Positions 23,930-36,801 are shown, counted from the stretch's first letter. The stretch: 64,000 nt of DNA from Phallus indusiatus (GCA_027605045.1 JAQFWX010000008.1:62001-126000), one strand, 5' to 3'. The notes: generated by a model not told the origin, from the letters alone. A program made the numbers and translations.

Positions 23930-26009
23930 ATGTTCAAATTCACGTTTAACATTGGTAGTCATCTTTTCAATCCTTTCACGGCTCAACGTCAGGCTACTGA
24001 GAGCTTTGAAAGGGTTGAACGCGAACAACAGCGACTCGGTGTCAATAGTAATAGTGGTGGTGGGTTTCGGAGTGGTGGTGAATCGCTAAACGGGAACGGG
24101 ATGCGACGACTTCCGGCACCGCCACAACGTATTCTAACGGACGGGGCCGATACTGATGCCAGTGCCAGTGCCAACGCTCAGAGTGCTTTATCACCTGCTC
24201 CGACGCCGCTATCGAGAAAAAGAGGGTGGGCGCCGTCGTCTAGTTCTCCAAGTGCTCCTCTCAGCTCCGCTGCGTCTACGAATGGATGGCTCGATACACC
24301 CTCAAGATACGTCGAAGCTGCGAATTCGCAAGTGCGTGAAAATGGATCGTATGATTATCAAGGTTGGTTGGTCTTTTTCTCTTCATGTTCTTCGGCGTAA
24401 TGTTTTGTTTGTCTTTGTCTTTCTCATCTACCGGATGGACTATTGTCCCTATATCTGGAACGCAGATATGTAATGCCATATCGGTATTAGTATCGGGTTC
24501 GGTACAATTAAACGTGCTTCTTCCCGATGACAGCGCCTCCCACGCATTCATTGTTCCCCAACATATAGAGATAATGAATCATATCCTTTCAATTCATCCT
24601 TTTTTTCTTTCTTCCTGTTGCTTCTATCTCTCATTCTCCCTCGTTTGCTGACCCAAAATGTTTTTAGAACATCCTCCTCCAGCCAAAAGACGAAAAACGA
24701 TTGCAGATTCAATTCTGAGTACAGCGCTAAGCGCGGCTCTGATTGGTACAGCTGTCGGAATGTCTGCTTATCGGATGTGAGTTGATTCAAGCTTGATGAT
24801 TCTGACAATTTCGTGTTTATGGTTTATTTTATAGGTGGAGAGATAGAGGAATGTCGACATCGTCAAAACGGGATTCCAATCCGGGCACACCTGCATCAGG
24901 AGATGAAGTCCTGGTCGATCATGATCATCCTCCGCCCCCATACGAACAAGAAGATTGGGTACACGCTATTGCAGTACGTGAAAAGAAAACCTTAGCATCC
25001 TAGACGAGTTTTCTCAATTCTACAGTCACAGCCTAAAATAAAATCTATACCTGTCGAGCCATCAATACAATCATCATCGTCGCATCGGGCACCATCAATA
25101 CCTGGCACAATACCCCGCACGCCAAAATCTTCTCGGGCGAGTAAAGCGCGTAGAGCGGCAAGAACAACAACGCGCTATCGCGCGACTCCCGCGTCTCCAT
25201 CTCCCAGACGCGGACTTTCTCCTTCCAAGGCGGTGCCGCCGTCGTCGTCATCATCGTACTTTGTGAATGATCCGGATGCTGGTGCTGATGACGACGCCCG
25301 GGACGAATTTGATGTTCAGGTAAGCTTTCCTTAATCGTTATGGAACGTGGGTGAGTGCTAATCATATGCGTCTTTGTAGATTGAATCCATGGACGATAAG
25401 ATACGAAGGCTTATCGAAGAGGGTCAGAGAGCACTCGGAAAGGAGGTTGTGATTATGAACGACGATGACAAGAATAATGAGGATGGTGCTGTGGATGATG
25501 GTCTCGACGGTTGGGAAGACGAAAACAACAACAACAACAACAATTCCGATGGGCAGTTGACAGGTTTACGAGTACCGATTGATCGTCGGAAGAAGAGGCG
25601 ACAGTCAAATGCCAATGTGCACGCGCATACGATAAATGGGGGGTTTTACTCTACACCGTCGTCGTCTTTACCATCCCGTCTGAACATGAACGACCACCAT
25701 GATCACAATCACAATCACGGCCACAGCCACGGTCATACACACAGCACAATGCGTTCAGAACGCTCTGTTTCTCCTCAGAAGGGTCGTCCGCGAGCTTTAA
25801 CAGGAACTCGCAGATTAGGAAGTCCCGTTGAACAGCATCCGTCTGTTCAGGTCATCTACGAGCCGTTAAGTCTAGCTGGGAACGGACTTTCTGGTTCAAC
25901 GTCTGTGTCAGGGGTGTCCGGAGAGCAGTCTGATTTTGTTGAAGACCAGGATAGTCTTAATCTATCACAACGAATGGAGAAGATACGACAAGCTTATAGA
26001 CTGCGGTGA
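23930..26009 (+). CDS. Uncharacterised low-complexity protein with one membrane segment and a His-rich tract
   Basis: The model has five exons: 23930-24362, 24668-24776, 24835-24973, 25026-25319, 25380-26009; phases close, giving about 534 aa. The N-terminal third is Ser/Ala/Gly-rich with PPPAKRRKT (nuclear-signal-like). Exon 2 encodes a single hydrophobic stretch (SILSTALSAALIGTAVGMSA) that could be a membrane span. The middle is Ser/Pro/Arg-rich with PPPPYEQEDW (a PPxY-like motif). The last exon has an acidic part with an Asn run, then alternating His (HHDHNHNHGHSHGHTH, about 25690-25740), as found in metal-binding loops of zinc transporters, though no transporter core exists. It ends in a short helix SLNLSQRMEKIRQAYRLR. 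Several extended disordered parts suggest a scaffold or regulator. The family is not recognised. Confidence 0.7.
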
Positions 26010-26215
26010 ATCGAGTTTTTCTTGTTCTTATTCAGACTTTTTCATTTTCTTGTGTATTTTATCAATGATGCATATCTACGTTAGTCCTATCTCATTCATA
26101 ACTCCATCACAATTATCTATCCTCTTTCGTTTTCGTGTATTTCTCCCACTTTTTGTATTCATTCAAACATTAGCTCATTCATAACAAATACGTGCACAAT
26201 AATAAAAATAAAATA

Positions 26216-27271
26216 TTAGTCTATACTACTTAAATCTACTGCTGCTTTTGGTGTTTTCTTATCTACTACTCCGCATTGCTCTACAATAGACGATCGAATT
26301 TCAACACGACCGAAACGTTTTTTGTCTCTTGATCCACCAGCGGAAAATATAGGCGGAAGTGAGTTCGGGCTTAGCTCTCGTAGGATATTTTGAGCTTGTA
26401 AGCATATCTGGGTCAGCTTTGGGACTTGCATTTTGTCCGTTTTGGTGATGATAGGTTGAATTTTGAACGGTCGGCCAGCTGATTCTAGATGAAGAAAGCG
26501 GAGCATCATTTTGTCGTATTCTGTTACACCGTGTTGAGCATTGATTAGGATGTATATACAGCGTAGTCTGAGTAGTGAGACCAAAGGGTTTGTTAAGTTA
26601 CATTTTGCGGTATGATCTGGGTAAGTAACGTACGTGTCTCGGGTTCGAATATAATGATCGAACAGCTGTCCCCATTCGACTCGTCCTCTCTGACCGTATC
26701 CAGGTGCGTCCACAAGAATCAAGTCATGCCGTAAAGACGTGTTGCTTAGTCTCTGTAGACCAAAGAAATTAAGGGCTTGGGTTCGTCCCTGCATCCCCGA
26801 TTGGTAAATCGGCCAAGTAAAACGAAAGGCTAAGGCTAAAAAAATTTGACATACGGGTTTTTTACTGCTTATGGCCAAGTTCTTATTGCCACATATATAG
26901 TTGATTAGTGTACTTTTTCCAACATTTGCTCGGCCTAGACGAAAAAGCAAAGTATTAAGGAACTTGCTTTGAAAGGGTGACCTCCGGAGTGAAGGGAGCA
27001 AGAGATTATGTACCTACAAAAATGACCTTGATCACTGTAATTAGTAAGTCGACTTCTTGCATTTAACTCTGATGAAAACGTGGAGTATTACCTCAGGAGC
27101 TGACTTGAGATCTAGCGGGATGGTTTCTATTGTTGGTGCCGAAGTTAAAAATTTAATGGAACTGTAGGTTGGAGCAAAAAGCTTTTCTGCGACAGTCCGA
27201 GCTGATAGGCTAGTTCGGAAAGTATGAAGGGGGAACGTCGAGGCCGAGAGATTATAGAGAGCGGATGTCAT
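26216..27271 (-). CDS. EngB/YihA-type TRAFAC GTPase (probably mitochondrial, MRX8-like)
   Basis: The minus-strand exons are 27092-27271, 27014-27026, 26855-26934, 26634-26788 and 26216-26567, giving about 259 aa with all phases closed. The G1 motif is GRANVGKST, split by an intron after the first Gly; the G3 motif is VDAPGYGQRG, G4 is TKTD and a G5-like SAGG follows. GRTQALNFF in the switch region and GYGQRGRVEWGQLFDHYI are characteristic of EngB. Family members assist large ribosomal subunit assembly; fungal relatives such as yeast Mrx8 act in mitochondria, and the Ser/Thr/Arg-rich N-terminus here could be a targeting sequence (inference). Exon 2 is only 13 nt: it uses the acceptor TCAAG after the branch-site-like TACTAAT, skipping the nearer TTACAG, because only this restores PEVIFVGRANVG. 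The gene faces RAD54's neighbour tail to tail across 206 bp. Confidence 0.9.
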
Positions 27272-29679
27272 AAACGAGTGCGAGTGTAATGCTCGTGTGA
27301 CATCATTGTGACTTTCGCGACGAAAGCGAATTAGCTTTCATACTCCGATCACTTTTACTTTTAAGCACTGGAGACTTTCCCATTTAGCTTCCACTAACCC
27401 TGCGGCCCTGATTTAGTCAAGATTATTGTTCCTGACTTGGAAATTAACGACATGAGTGGGTAATATTCAAACAGCTGTGTCCTAAAACCCCGATTTGGAC
27501 TAGTGATTGAGTCTATTTGGTAAACTCTAACTTCAAAGATATAAACCTGGCGGATTCCGTCAGCGTATTAGGGTACGACGTATGTAGTATGTTAATTGTA
27601 TACTATATGTGTACTAGTGATCTTCTAATGATCAAGCTTTTACAAGCTTTGACCATCAACCAGGCTAAAAGTACTAAGCGGCCCTGCAGGTCCTCAAAAG
27701 TCTTCGCTCCAATTAAGTACACAGTGGCTTTAGATCAGATATAATCAAACTGAGTCTCGTGATAAAGGATGTTTCAAGTAGGTTTTATTGACTTTGACTT
27801 GCCCATGTTGTAACATGATGTCACCTTCGGAGTTGAGTCCGAAAGCTCCATCAATTGAATTCCACCACCCTTTCCCGTTTTTTTCATTCACACCAACCTG
27901 ATACGCTATACGCCGAGAGCTCAAATGCAGATGTTAATACACTGAATCCGATTGAATCCGTCAGACTCCGACATCTAGGACGGCATTATCGCCCAAAAAC
28001 CTAGAATTCTGAAAACACCTATGGTGCAGCTCGTATATTGTATAACATCCTATCCAATCTCGCCCGACCCTGGAAGATTTTCCACATTTGGATCTAACCA
28101 GATTGATAACAGTATGTGGGTTTATTAAATGTACGTTACTGTACGCCGCTGTCCAAATATAGAAAAGCCCGAATGCAGAATGTCCCTCGTTGAACTGGCT
28201 GAGCCTGCGCAGCAACACGGCATTGAGCTGGCAAAACCACGGTCCGTTTTTGTTCAAACAAGATTATTGAAAAAAGATATAAACTCGAGTTCACCGTGCA
28301 GCTTTTCATACTAATTGGTCTGAAAAATGTAATTTGCCAATTCATATCATATTGACGTGCGTAACACTGCAGGTAGGGAGACCGTATCGATGGTATGATC
28401 CAACTAGAAAGAATGCAGAAAAAATGAAGCTTGGAGACATCTCATCTCGCACATTAATTAGTTCGTACCGACTTAGGTCAGAAGATATGGTTTGAAGTTA
28501 AAGCAAGGCTTGAGGCTCTAGCTCGGCACTCAACTCGAGGTACCTGTCAGGACTCAGTCGGATTACCTTCCGTCCCAACTGGAACAACCCCATTATCCAC
28601 ATACACGGAAAGCCCAAAATAACAACAGCAAAATAGTCGAGTTGAATGACCGAGAATTTTCAGTAGATTAAGATGCAGAAAACGATCGAGATTGCTTTTC
28701 ATATTTCCCCCACACCGAATAACTTCCAGTCGTTTTTAGATCGTTCTAACCTTGAAGGGGCTTTTCCCAGCACTGAGCATTCGAATTTGATCGTCAATCG
28801 GCTCGGATAAACCCATCAATTAGGCGATATTTGACAACAGCGGAATACATAACTGTGAACTACGCTCAATATCAGTCCAGAGATCATGGGACGTTTCCAA
28901 TTGGTACCGTTCGGAGAACGTTTTAGTCGTCGGCCACTAGCCACGAGGAGCTCGCCGAAGGTTCGCATGTTCTGAAACAAAAAAAGATTGCCCCTGCCAG
29001 GACGAGCCTATCACTTAGTGACCAAGTACCTTTCTGACTTCCTTGCGATTCTTACCGCTGGCTGGCTTAGAGAAAACTCTCACAATGCCCTTATCTCGCC
29101 CGCCAATTTAGTGCGTTACTAAAACGAGGCGATGGTGATCGAGATCAGGTGCGTAAATTTCAAGAATATTATGCTGCTAGAAGCTAATGGAGCCAATTAT
29201 GTAGGTGGATGCTTGATACTCGTGCTCGTCTCACAGGCCCATGGGAGGCGGCGCATCCATGATCTGGTACTGTGAGACGTCCAGTGTTCCTTCATCTATC
29301 TTGTTTTTTTTTTACCGCTGTCTCCAGCACACACCCTTCTCGACAGTTCTGTTATTTTTATTTCTCAGAAATCACTGGTGACGCATGTCTTCAAGATTGG
29401 GTCCACCCCTGGACGATACATCCACCCCTTCTTACTTCAATCGTCAGTAACCAGTTGTCAGTCGCCCTGCATACCGCAAACAGCAAATATTGCATTCACC
29501 GCATTACTAATTTACTTTTGGATTTCTTCTTCTATAGAAAATTATATTACTGACCGCGGCCTTAAATACCCTGCTTTCCTCCTAGCGGCGATCAAGTCTT
29601 CTCCAAAGTCCCCATCGAGAACTCATCATATAACAACGATCTTCAACGGCTCCAGCCTTCCAAAACCTAACCCAGAAGA
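27272..29679. other. 2.4-kb intergenic region between divergent EngB and P450 genes
   Basis: No supported gene is seen. Short frames (27517-27744, 27961-28257, 28136-28345, 29272-29553) show no family signature, and an open frame at 29378-29986 is a frame-shifted shadow of the P450 exons. The part near 29000-29150 has slightly coding-like composition on the plus strand but is interrupted by stops. Confidence 0.35.
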
Positions 29680-32168
29680 ATGTCTTTATCCGTCATACCA
29701 CTCCCTCCAGTATCTTTTGTCCTCCATTCATCTAACATGTACTTCGTCGCTCTTTGTGGAATCTTCTTCACCTTCGTCTGTCATTTCGTTTGGATTCGTG
29801 TCAAAGCATTCCAACAAGGAGGGTAAGTTTCATGCATTGCCTGTCTTCATTATTCGTCCTTCAATTCATTTCCCTCATTATCGTGTTCAGTCCTGGAACC
29901 TATCTCATCGCCGTCGACCCTTCTCACAATACAGGATTCCTATGGGCCAATCCTTGGCCAGGAAGAATAGGAACCATCCGTGCTAGGTTCTGGCCCTACG
30001 CCAAGGCTAAACTAATGGTCCTCCCCACGGCATCATTAGTGACCCCTCGAACTGTCTTCTTCGTGGCTGATCCCGAAGTGGTCAAACAAGTGGCGTCTGA
30101 TAGGACAGGCATATACGAGAAAGATCCTCAAACCTATCGAGTTCTTGATGTCTATGGAAATAATATCGTCGGTGAGTCATTTACTTGTCGCATCTTCGTG
30201 TGCGGACATGTATTTTTGGACGCTTAATGACCGTTTGTTTGTGTTCCTTCTTTTTTTTTCTCTTTTGATTTTTCACAGGCTCTAGTACGGCATTGTGGAA
30301 GAAACAACGTGAGGCAGCCCGCGCTGCGTTTAGTGAGGTTAGCGTCGTTGACGATCATCATTTTTATGTTTGAACGCCCGACTAAAAAAATTTAATCGGT
30401 TTCTAAAGGGACATTGCCAATTAATGTGGACAGAGTCGTGTAATGTTGGGCGAGAAGCTGCAGAGTTTCTAAAAATTGCGAACTCTCCTAAACCGGTCGA
30501 TATCCCAGTTTATCTTCGAAAGGTAAAACAAAAAAACTTTTAAGATTTTTGAAATTAAGACCGATTTTCTGACTATGGTTATAGCTTGTACTGGTAAGAA
30601 GGTTTTTGTTCGGAACATCTTTTTTATGTAATGACAATTTTTTTTTAAAAAAAAACAGGCCGCGATGTCCGCAGGCTCGTTTGGGCGACGCTTATCGTAT
30701 GGTGAAGATTCGGAAGACGCTACACTTCCAGGATTCACACAACCCTTTGGAGTTTCCCTCAAAATCGCTTGCGAGAGTATGATCCCCAAATGGGCGATTC
30801 CTCGTGTCGCATACACGATACCCATCCCTTCGTTTCAAAAGTATTTGTCCAAAATGACGAAATCATACGAGGAGCTGGAGGAACATTTCAAACAGATGAT
30901 TGAAGAAACTCGTTTAACCCTCGCGGACGGAGCTGATATCGAAAAATCAGACGATTTGCGTCACAATAATCTTTTGAGAAAATTGGTTGCCGCTAATACC
31001 CTCGAGAAGGATTCATCAAAACGGCTAACAGACCAGGAACTCTTGTCCAACGTTTTTGTATGCTTCTATTTTTTATGTATAATGAATGACGCCTGATACA
31101 GTTTTCATTTTCATTTTCATGATAACAGATTTTCCTTTTAGCAGGTCATGGTACGTCAATCTCTTCACGTGGACATGCTTTGATTTAGATGACTGATCCG
31201 GGGACCTCAGAAACTTCGGCCAATACACTGTCGTTTATTTTCGCCCACTTGGCTTTATATCCTGAGGTTCAAGACAAAGTATACCAAGAGATAATGAGTG
31301 TATGGCCTACCGAAGAAGATGCGCTCTGTGGGGCGGAGGTATGCTAAAAAAAAGTCTTCTTTATTTGTCTGCACCGCGACTGACGTAAAAAATACAGACA
31401 TTTTCTGAAGACTTCGCAAAATTCGTGCGTTTTATTTTTCTCTTTTCATTAACCTAATGCAATCACACTGATTTTTTTGATTTTTTTATTCTTTTTATTC
31501 TTTTTTCCTTGATATGCATGTAGGAATACACACTGGCAGTTGTTCGCGAAAGCCTTCGTCGCTTCCCCGTCGCACCTCGTTTACCAAAAGTTGCCATGGA
31601 GGATACTATTATCCATTCCAGAGGTTATGGTGGATTTGATCCTGTAACATATCCCGTACCCAAAGGAAGCGTCGTGGTAAGTCGTGAAGTGATAAAACGT
31701 TTATCGTGCTGCTTGTAGGAATCTCACGCATATATTTATTAAGCTTATGGACATTATGGGATGTAACTCCAATCGTAAGTCTTTTCATAATTTTTTCTCT
31801 TTCCGCCATTTTGTTTCATTGCGCTGAATAAAAAAAATTTAGCTGTGTGGTGGGGTCACGATGCAAGTGAATTCCGTCCGGAACGGTTTATCGACACACC
31901 AGATTATCGATGGCCTCGTGATGCATTTCTCACATTCTCGGCCGGTTCACGTTCGTGCATCGGTCAACGAGCGGGGCAGGCTCAGATTATAGGCATCATG
32001 ACCAATCTTCTCCGACACATCAAACTTGAACTTCCGCCTCATTTGTTAAACATGCCGTTTGAGAAACGAAGAGATACACTGCTGCGGTGCTGGTTAGGAT
32101 CGTCTTTAACTCCAACTGATATCAGACTTGTACTCTCTCCTCGTACTCAAGGAGAACAGAAATTATAG
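29680..32168 (+). CDS. Cytochrome P450 monooxygenase (microsomal type)
   Basis: The model has twelve exons: 29680-29822, 29891-30171, 30279-30337, 30409-30522, 30585-30593, 30659-31057, 31129-31150, 31211-31338, 31398-31424, 31524-31676, 31744-31774, 31843-32168. All phases close, giving about 563 aa. An N-terminal hydrophobic anchor (ALCGIFFTFVCHFVW) precedes a PG-containing hinge. The I-helix oxygen-binding motif is AGHETSAN, formed by a splice inside GHE; the ExxR helix is RESLRRFP; the PERF region is FRPERF; the haem-binding loop is FSAGSRSCIG with the axial Cys. The substrate is unknown; the layout resembles fungal clans acting on fatty-acid or xenobiotic substrates. Exon 5 is 9 nt and supplies LVL between YLRK and AAMSAGSFG. 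There are no adjacent biosynthetic genes, so no cluster is evident. Confidence 0.92.
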
Positions 32169-32723
32169 TAAAAACGTTGGACCGAAGATCATAACTTGAA
32201 CTAGCGTCCGCAAGATGAAATATATTATCGGTATATTATTTTTAATTTGGTATCCTCTCTTTTTTTCATCATTGTTTTGAAAAATATCGCTTGTACTTCA
32301 CAAACACGTTGGATGCAATGTAAATGAAACCTCGTGTATTTTTTCGATTGTACTCGAGGAACACGTCCTACCACAACGTGTCGGGATCTCCAACTCTTGT
32401 AAAGTACCTTCTTTGTCGTAATTTCAATGAAATAAACGCAGGATAGCACCTGCTTGTATTCTTGTTGGTTGTGCAAATCTTACGATTTTGAAGCTCAAAC
32501 TCACTCATATTTTATGACGTACGTGCGGCATATGCGCATATGTATGTTACATAAATTTATCGCTTACTTTTTGGTTTATTGGTGACATTAAGAATCAAAT
32601 GACACACTCCGGGTATGTTTACAGGGGAAAATACGCCCAAATCAAAATATGCAAATGTCAATTTTTTATACTTCGTGATCCATATAATACGAAAATAAAT
32701 ACAATTTGTATGGTTCCATTTAG
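32169..32723. other. Convergent intergenic region between P450 and Rab GAP genes
   Basis: This AT-rich stretch is flanked by two stop codons. The frame at 32225-32476 (-) has no family character. It likely holds both 3' UTRs. Confidence 0.4.
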
Positions 32724-35700
32724 CTATTTCATAGGTGATGCGGTCAACAGTTCTTTCGCTACTTCTTTATCCGTTTCGGACAAGCCTGAATCGTGAGCTT
32801 GAAGGAAGGCATCCACCTGAAACTCCATGTTAGCACATGCCCGGAATACCCGAGAGAGAAAGAAAAGAAAAGAAGCAACAAAAAGAAAGCACGAAAGGAA
32901 AAAAAAAAGATGTGAAAAACACATACTTCATCCATCACATTGGCATCATCTTCGGCTTTAGTATCGTCATCGAGGTCTTCTCCTTCGTCATCTCTAGCCT
33001 CATCAATGGCGAATGCTGGTCTTATTTGTGCTGCTGCGTTTGCGACTTGAATAAGCTCGGGTAGCTTGGCAGGCGGTAGGCTAGTGTCTGAAGTAACCGT
33101 GTTCAGAGTGGTGGAGGACGTTGATGGTCGTAGTGTGGGGGTTATGGGCGATGTCCGAACACTACGGGATGATGCCGCCAGTAAAGGTTCCCAATTTTCT
33201 GGTTCTTGAAGAGGTCGAGTTTTGCCGATGGACGGACGGTACGTAACCTAGAATCACAGATTATGATCAATCATTGACGTCGTAGAGCTGATGGCCATAC
33301 CTGATGCTTTCCAATAGTCTTTCCGACTTCATCGGAAAGCTTATTCAAAATCTTCCTGTTGTCATCGGTGACGAAGGTGGACAGGATTCCGCCAAGGAAG
33401 CCGGTCTTCAACTGAGGTGACTGATCATCTGCTGTTTTGAATATTTGGAATGAAGCTGCAAGATCCGTATCGAAAAAAGATTCCAATAGCTCATCCGCCA
33501 GAACAACCATGCGAAAACTATAAAGGTGAAACAGAAAAAGAAGGAAATCGAAGCAATGATATAGCGGACGAATGATGAGCACGAGTAAAAAAACTTACGT
33601 AGCTAGATTGAGGTAAGGACGATTCGTCGGAATTTCAGAGGGGTCAATAGACGTTCCACTAGTGTTAAGTGGATGGGTTGGTTGTTGAATCATTTCATCT
33701 CCATATTCAAAGGCATTCGTCATGAACCGACTGACGGCGCCTAGATAACCGTCACCATGTTCATGTCGAAAAATGAACTAAGTAGAATGTTCAAGCATTA
33801 ACGGACAAAAGTTTGGTTGTTCATACACTCACCAGGAGCGATTCAGATAGCTGGAGAACCTCATCTTTGGATAAAAATCCATCTTTATCTTTGTCATGAA
33901 GACTGAAAAACCATTCTATGGCTTCCATTAAATCACTAAAAACAATCGCATCTAGGCCGGTAATGATGTCCTTTCAAAGTCTCAAAAAATGCCCCATGAC
34001 AGAAAGATCGAGCCTACCTGGAAAGACAGGGCACCTCTCCTAGAGAAATCCCAAAAGAAAAACAGGCGATCAATAAGTTCGTGTTCAGCTATCCGTCTAT
34101 CAATTCGTTCCTGAAGAGTAATGGGAGAGTAAAAAGTTTAAGATAGCTAGGCTCAGAAGAGAGTGTATCTTACTTGGAATCCATTGGAAACAATAGACTC
34201 GTCTCTAGCCCAGGTAGCGATATCGCCAAGGAATACTTTGAATGTCTTCAGTCCAATCCGTGTCTCAAAACGCTCAATGGTCTCTTCAGATGAGGTTACT
34301 ACGGGAAGACTTTGAGGAGGTGGCGGCTCCACATAAATAGCATTGTACAAAACATCGTAGACCTTGCCAGCCTGCTCCTTATTGAAACGCCCCAACGTAT
34401 GCAAATTTCGGACAGCCGCTCGTTTAGAAAACGATTCAATTCCAACGATAATTTCGGAACGGAATTTCTTGCGTTCAGAGTAAATAGTGTCTTCTGTAAT
34501 AATTGAGAACTCGCGGAAGGCAACCAGAAGAAGCTCTTGAAAGCGCGTGATCGCCCGAGTTCTTGGATCTGACGAGTTTGGGTGCGCTGATTCCCCAAGA
34601 GATGCGAAGTAGTTTCTCATCAGGCTTACGAAGTGAACATGATTAGCCTAATGGGGATACAACCAGATTACCCTTACTTGATAAACTGGCCGTCATCCTG
34701 GATCTGTAACAGCTCCTCGCCGTTGATCTTTAGAATGGCTAATGGAGATTGATAAGCACGCGCGCATCAAAATAGAATGGCATGGAGTTACCGAGACTAC
34801 AGAGGTTGTTAACATCGCCTAACTGAACTGAGGTATATTGACTTACGCGACTTGGAACAGAACCTTCGGACCCATGCAGAAGAAGCAATCCACGATACGG
34901 AACGCAAATATCAACGGCATGCTATTTATATATAAACTCAAAAACCAAGGAAGCGATGCAACACTGAGCTGAACGTCTACGACGTTGAAGTGGTCATAAA
35001 TCATGGGAAGACATCGATGGACCAAGGATTCAAACACGCGTTGGTCCAGGAGGGTACCATGCATCGATTGACTAGAAATGATCTTGATACATGGTTCTGA
35101 TTGACGGAATGTTTGACATACCTGTAGTAACCAGGAAGTAGACGGTCACAAAGAACCTCTAGTAGCCAAAAGGCTTGTTCTTCAGACATGTAACTGCAAA
35201 TCATCAGTATATTGCACTTTCAATAAGTTGTCACTTACATCAAAAGAGCGGCAGTTAATATGTTCATAGCCTGTCTGTCTTTAGTGTTGTCACTGAAGCT
35301 AGACTAACGGCATATCGAACCTGACAATAACCGAGTTCCGGATTCTTATAAGAATATGCAGTAAGAACACGTCGTAGAGTTGAAATGCCTTCTTCCGTTT
35401 GATAGGCGGCATATTCAGGGAGACTTCTGGTAAGGTCCTTCTCAATCTCCTCTGTGCTGGTACTGATCAGACCTTCGTTATCTTTAAGTATCTTCTCGTA
35501 AAGTCCGGGGTTACTGAAACGCAGATATAACGACCCCGACAATGTTTCCCAAATTTCGCCCCGTAGTCGATTTGGAAGACCAACCTGAACTAAGCGGGTT
35601 GCCTGTGGATATCGCAGCAATGTTAAGTTACGACCATGAGCTGGAATATGTTAGCTTAAAATCAGATACGGAAGCGCGAAATAAGACGAACAACGAAGGT

Positions 35701-36627
35701 ATGTGGTCCAGAGCTTGATCTTTGAAGCTTCCCGTAATCTAAAAATAATGGATATGAGTAAGACCGACGTAGTAATCACCAAGCCTACTTTTTGGCGTCA
35801 CCAGGAAACTTGAATTTGAGACCCAAACCGCCGAGGTATTTGGTTTCGCTTGTTGACGCCCCTTCACTTTCAGGAATAAGGCTACCATCCTCCCTTTCAT
35901 TGTCCGCCACGTGTGAAGATACCGGGATGAGATGCTCGCTATAACAGGTTCTAACAAATGTCTTCATCAACTTCATGTTGCCATTCTGAAGCTCTTGCTT
36001 CAAGGCGTTGCGTAGAACTGTGCAAAACACATCGGCGGTCGGGCGCAATCCTAGCAGCTGTACGATCTACACAGCACGCAAACGTGTGAAATGTGATAGT
36101 TCTGTTCAGGTGTTCAAGTGATCACTCACGATCTTCATGTTATGCCACGTCACGAGACTTAAAGCAAACACTCCGGGACGCGAGGTGAGTCTTTCAACCC
36201 GTCGAATGACACATAAGGGGAATGTGAAGCGGACGGATTTCCGATCATGAGAGGTAAAAGCTAGGTAGGGCGGTAAGAGGTACAGTTTGCCGGACTGTTC
36301 AAAAGTGTGAGTTATAAGGCAAAGGCATAAGAGATGAACTCACATATGAATCCTCCTTTTCATCTACGAGGCTCACGATCTAGATTGAAGATAAATTCCT
36401 CTACGTGATGTCAGATAATCCGTTGAACATACCGCATTAATTTCAACCTTTTCTAGTTCTTCAGTTGACGCATCACGACCTGTTGTATCATCGGTAGGAA
36501 TTGAAAGAAAAATCCGTAGTATCTGGTCTCTTGATGGCTCCTTGAAGTTGCGGAATTGAGTATTGATGGTCGTCATTAGCACCGTCTCATATGCGAGTTC
36601 CTGACGTATACCAGCAGTAAACATCAT
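32724..36627 (-). CDS. GRAM-TBC-EF-hand Rab GTPase-activating protein, Gyp2/Mdr1 (TBC1D8/9) type
   Basis: This is a long, many-exon minus-strand gene. In order, the reading shows a GRAM-like N-terminal part (KVEINAV, then [10 protein letters not shown] and [10 protein letters not shown] near 36150-36300), a linker, and the TBC domain at about 35620-34700. The TBC part contains the arginine-finger motif IEKDLTR, the glutamine-finger [39 protein letters not shown] and [13 protein letters not shown]-terminal region follows with one EF-hand [12 protein letters not shown] at about 33885-33900, ending at 32724. Such proteins use dual Arg/Gln fingers to speed GTP hydrolysis by Ypt/Rab proteins; yeast Gyp2 acts on Ypt6. 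The start is uncertain: ATG 36627 is the first usable one, but in-frame coding-like sequence (SYILFTVSQP) continues upstream to about 36770 without an ATG. It is divergent from the LRR gene. Confidence 0.85.
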
Positions 36628-36791
36628 ATTAAAACAATCACAACAAATAAATCGAGTACGAACCTTTTACCTGGTTGGCTTACTGTAAACAGAATGTATG
36701 ATCTTTCAGGAGAGTGTCTGCTCCCCTTCCGTTGTAGTTTCTCTTGAAATTTCAAAAAGGCCGTCCTCTCAACCGAGCGCCTGCCAAGTGC

Positions 36792-36801
36792 TCACGTGAC
36801 C
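36792..36801 (+). promoter_or_regulatory. CACGTG E-box (TCACGTGACC) in the divergent GAP/LRR promoter
   Basis: This 10-mer is identical to the one upstream of RAD54 and lies 43 bp before the LRR start codon, in a short shared promoter. A second site, TGACGTGCG, follows directly. The functional role is inferred. Confidence 0.45.

Noticed and set aside
29378..29986. 202-codon plus-strand frame at the P450 start
   Set aside because: It is a frame-shifted shadow of the first two P450 exons, which in their own frame give an anchor and a conserved P450 N-terminus.
29680..32168. Secondary-metabolite cluster around the P450
   Set aside because: Neighbours are an EngB GTPase and a Rab GAP; no synthase, transferase or pathway regulator is adjacent, and the MFS pair is 18 kb away.
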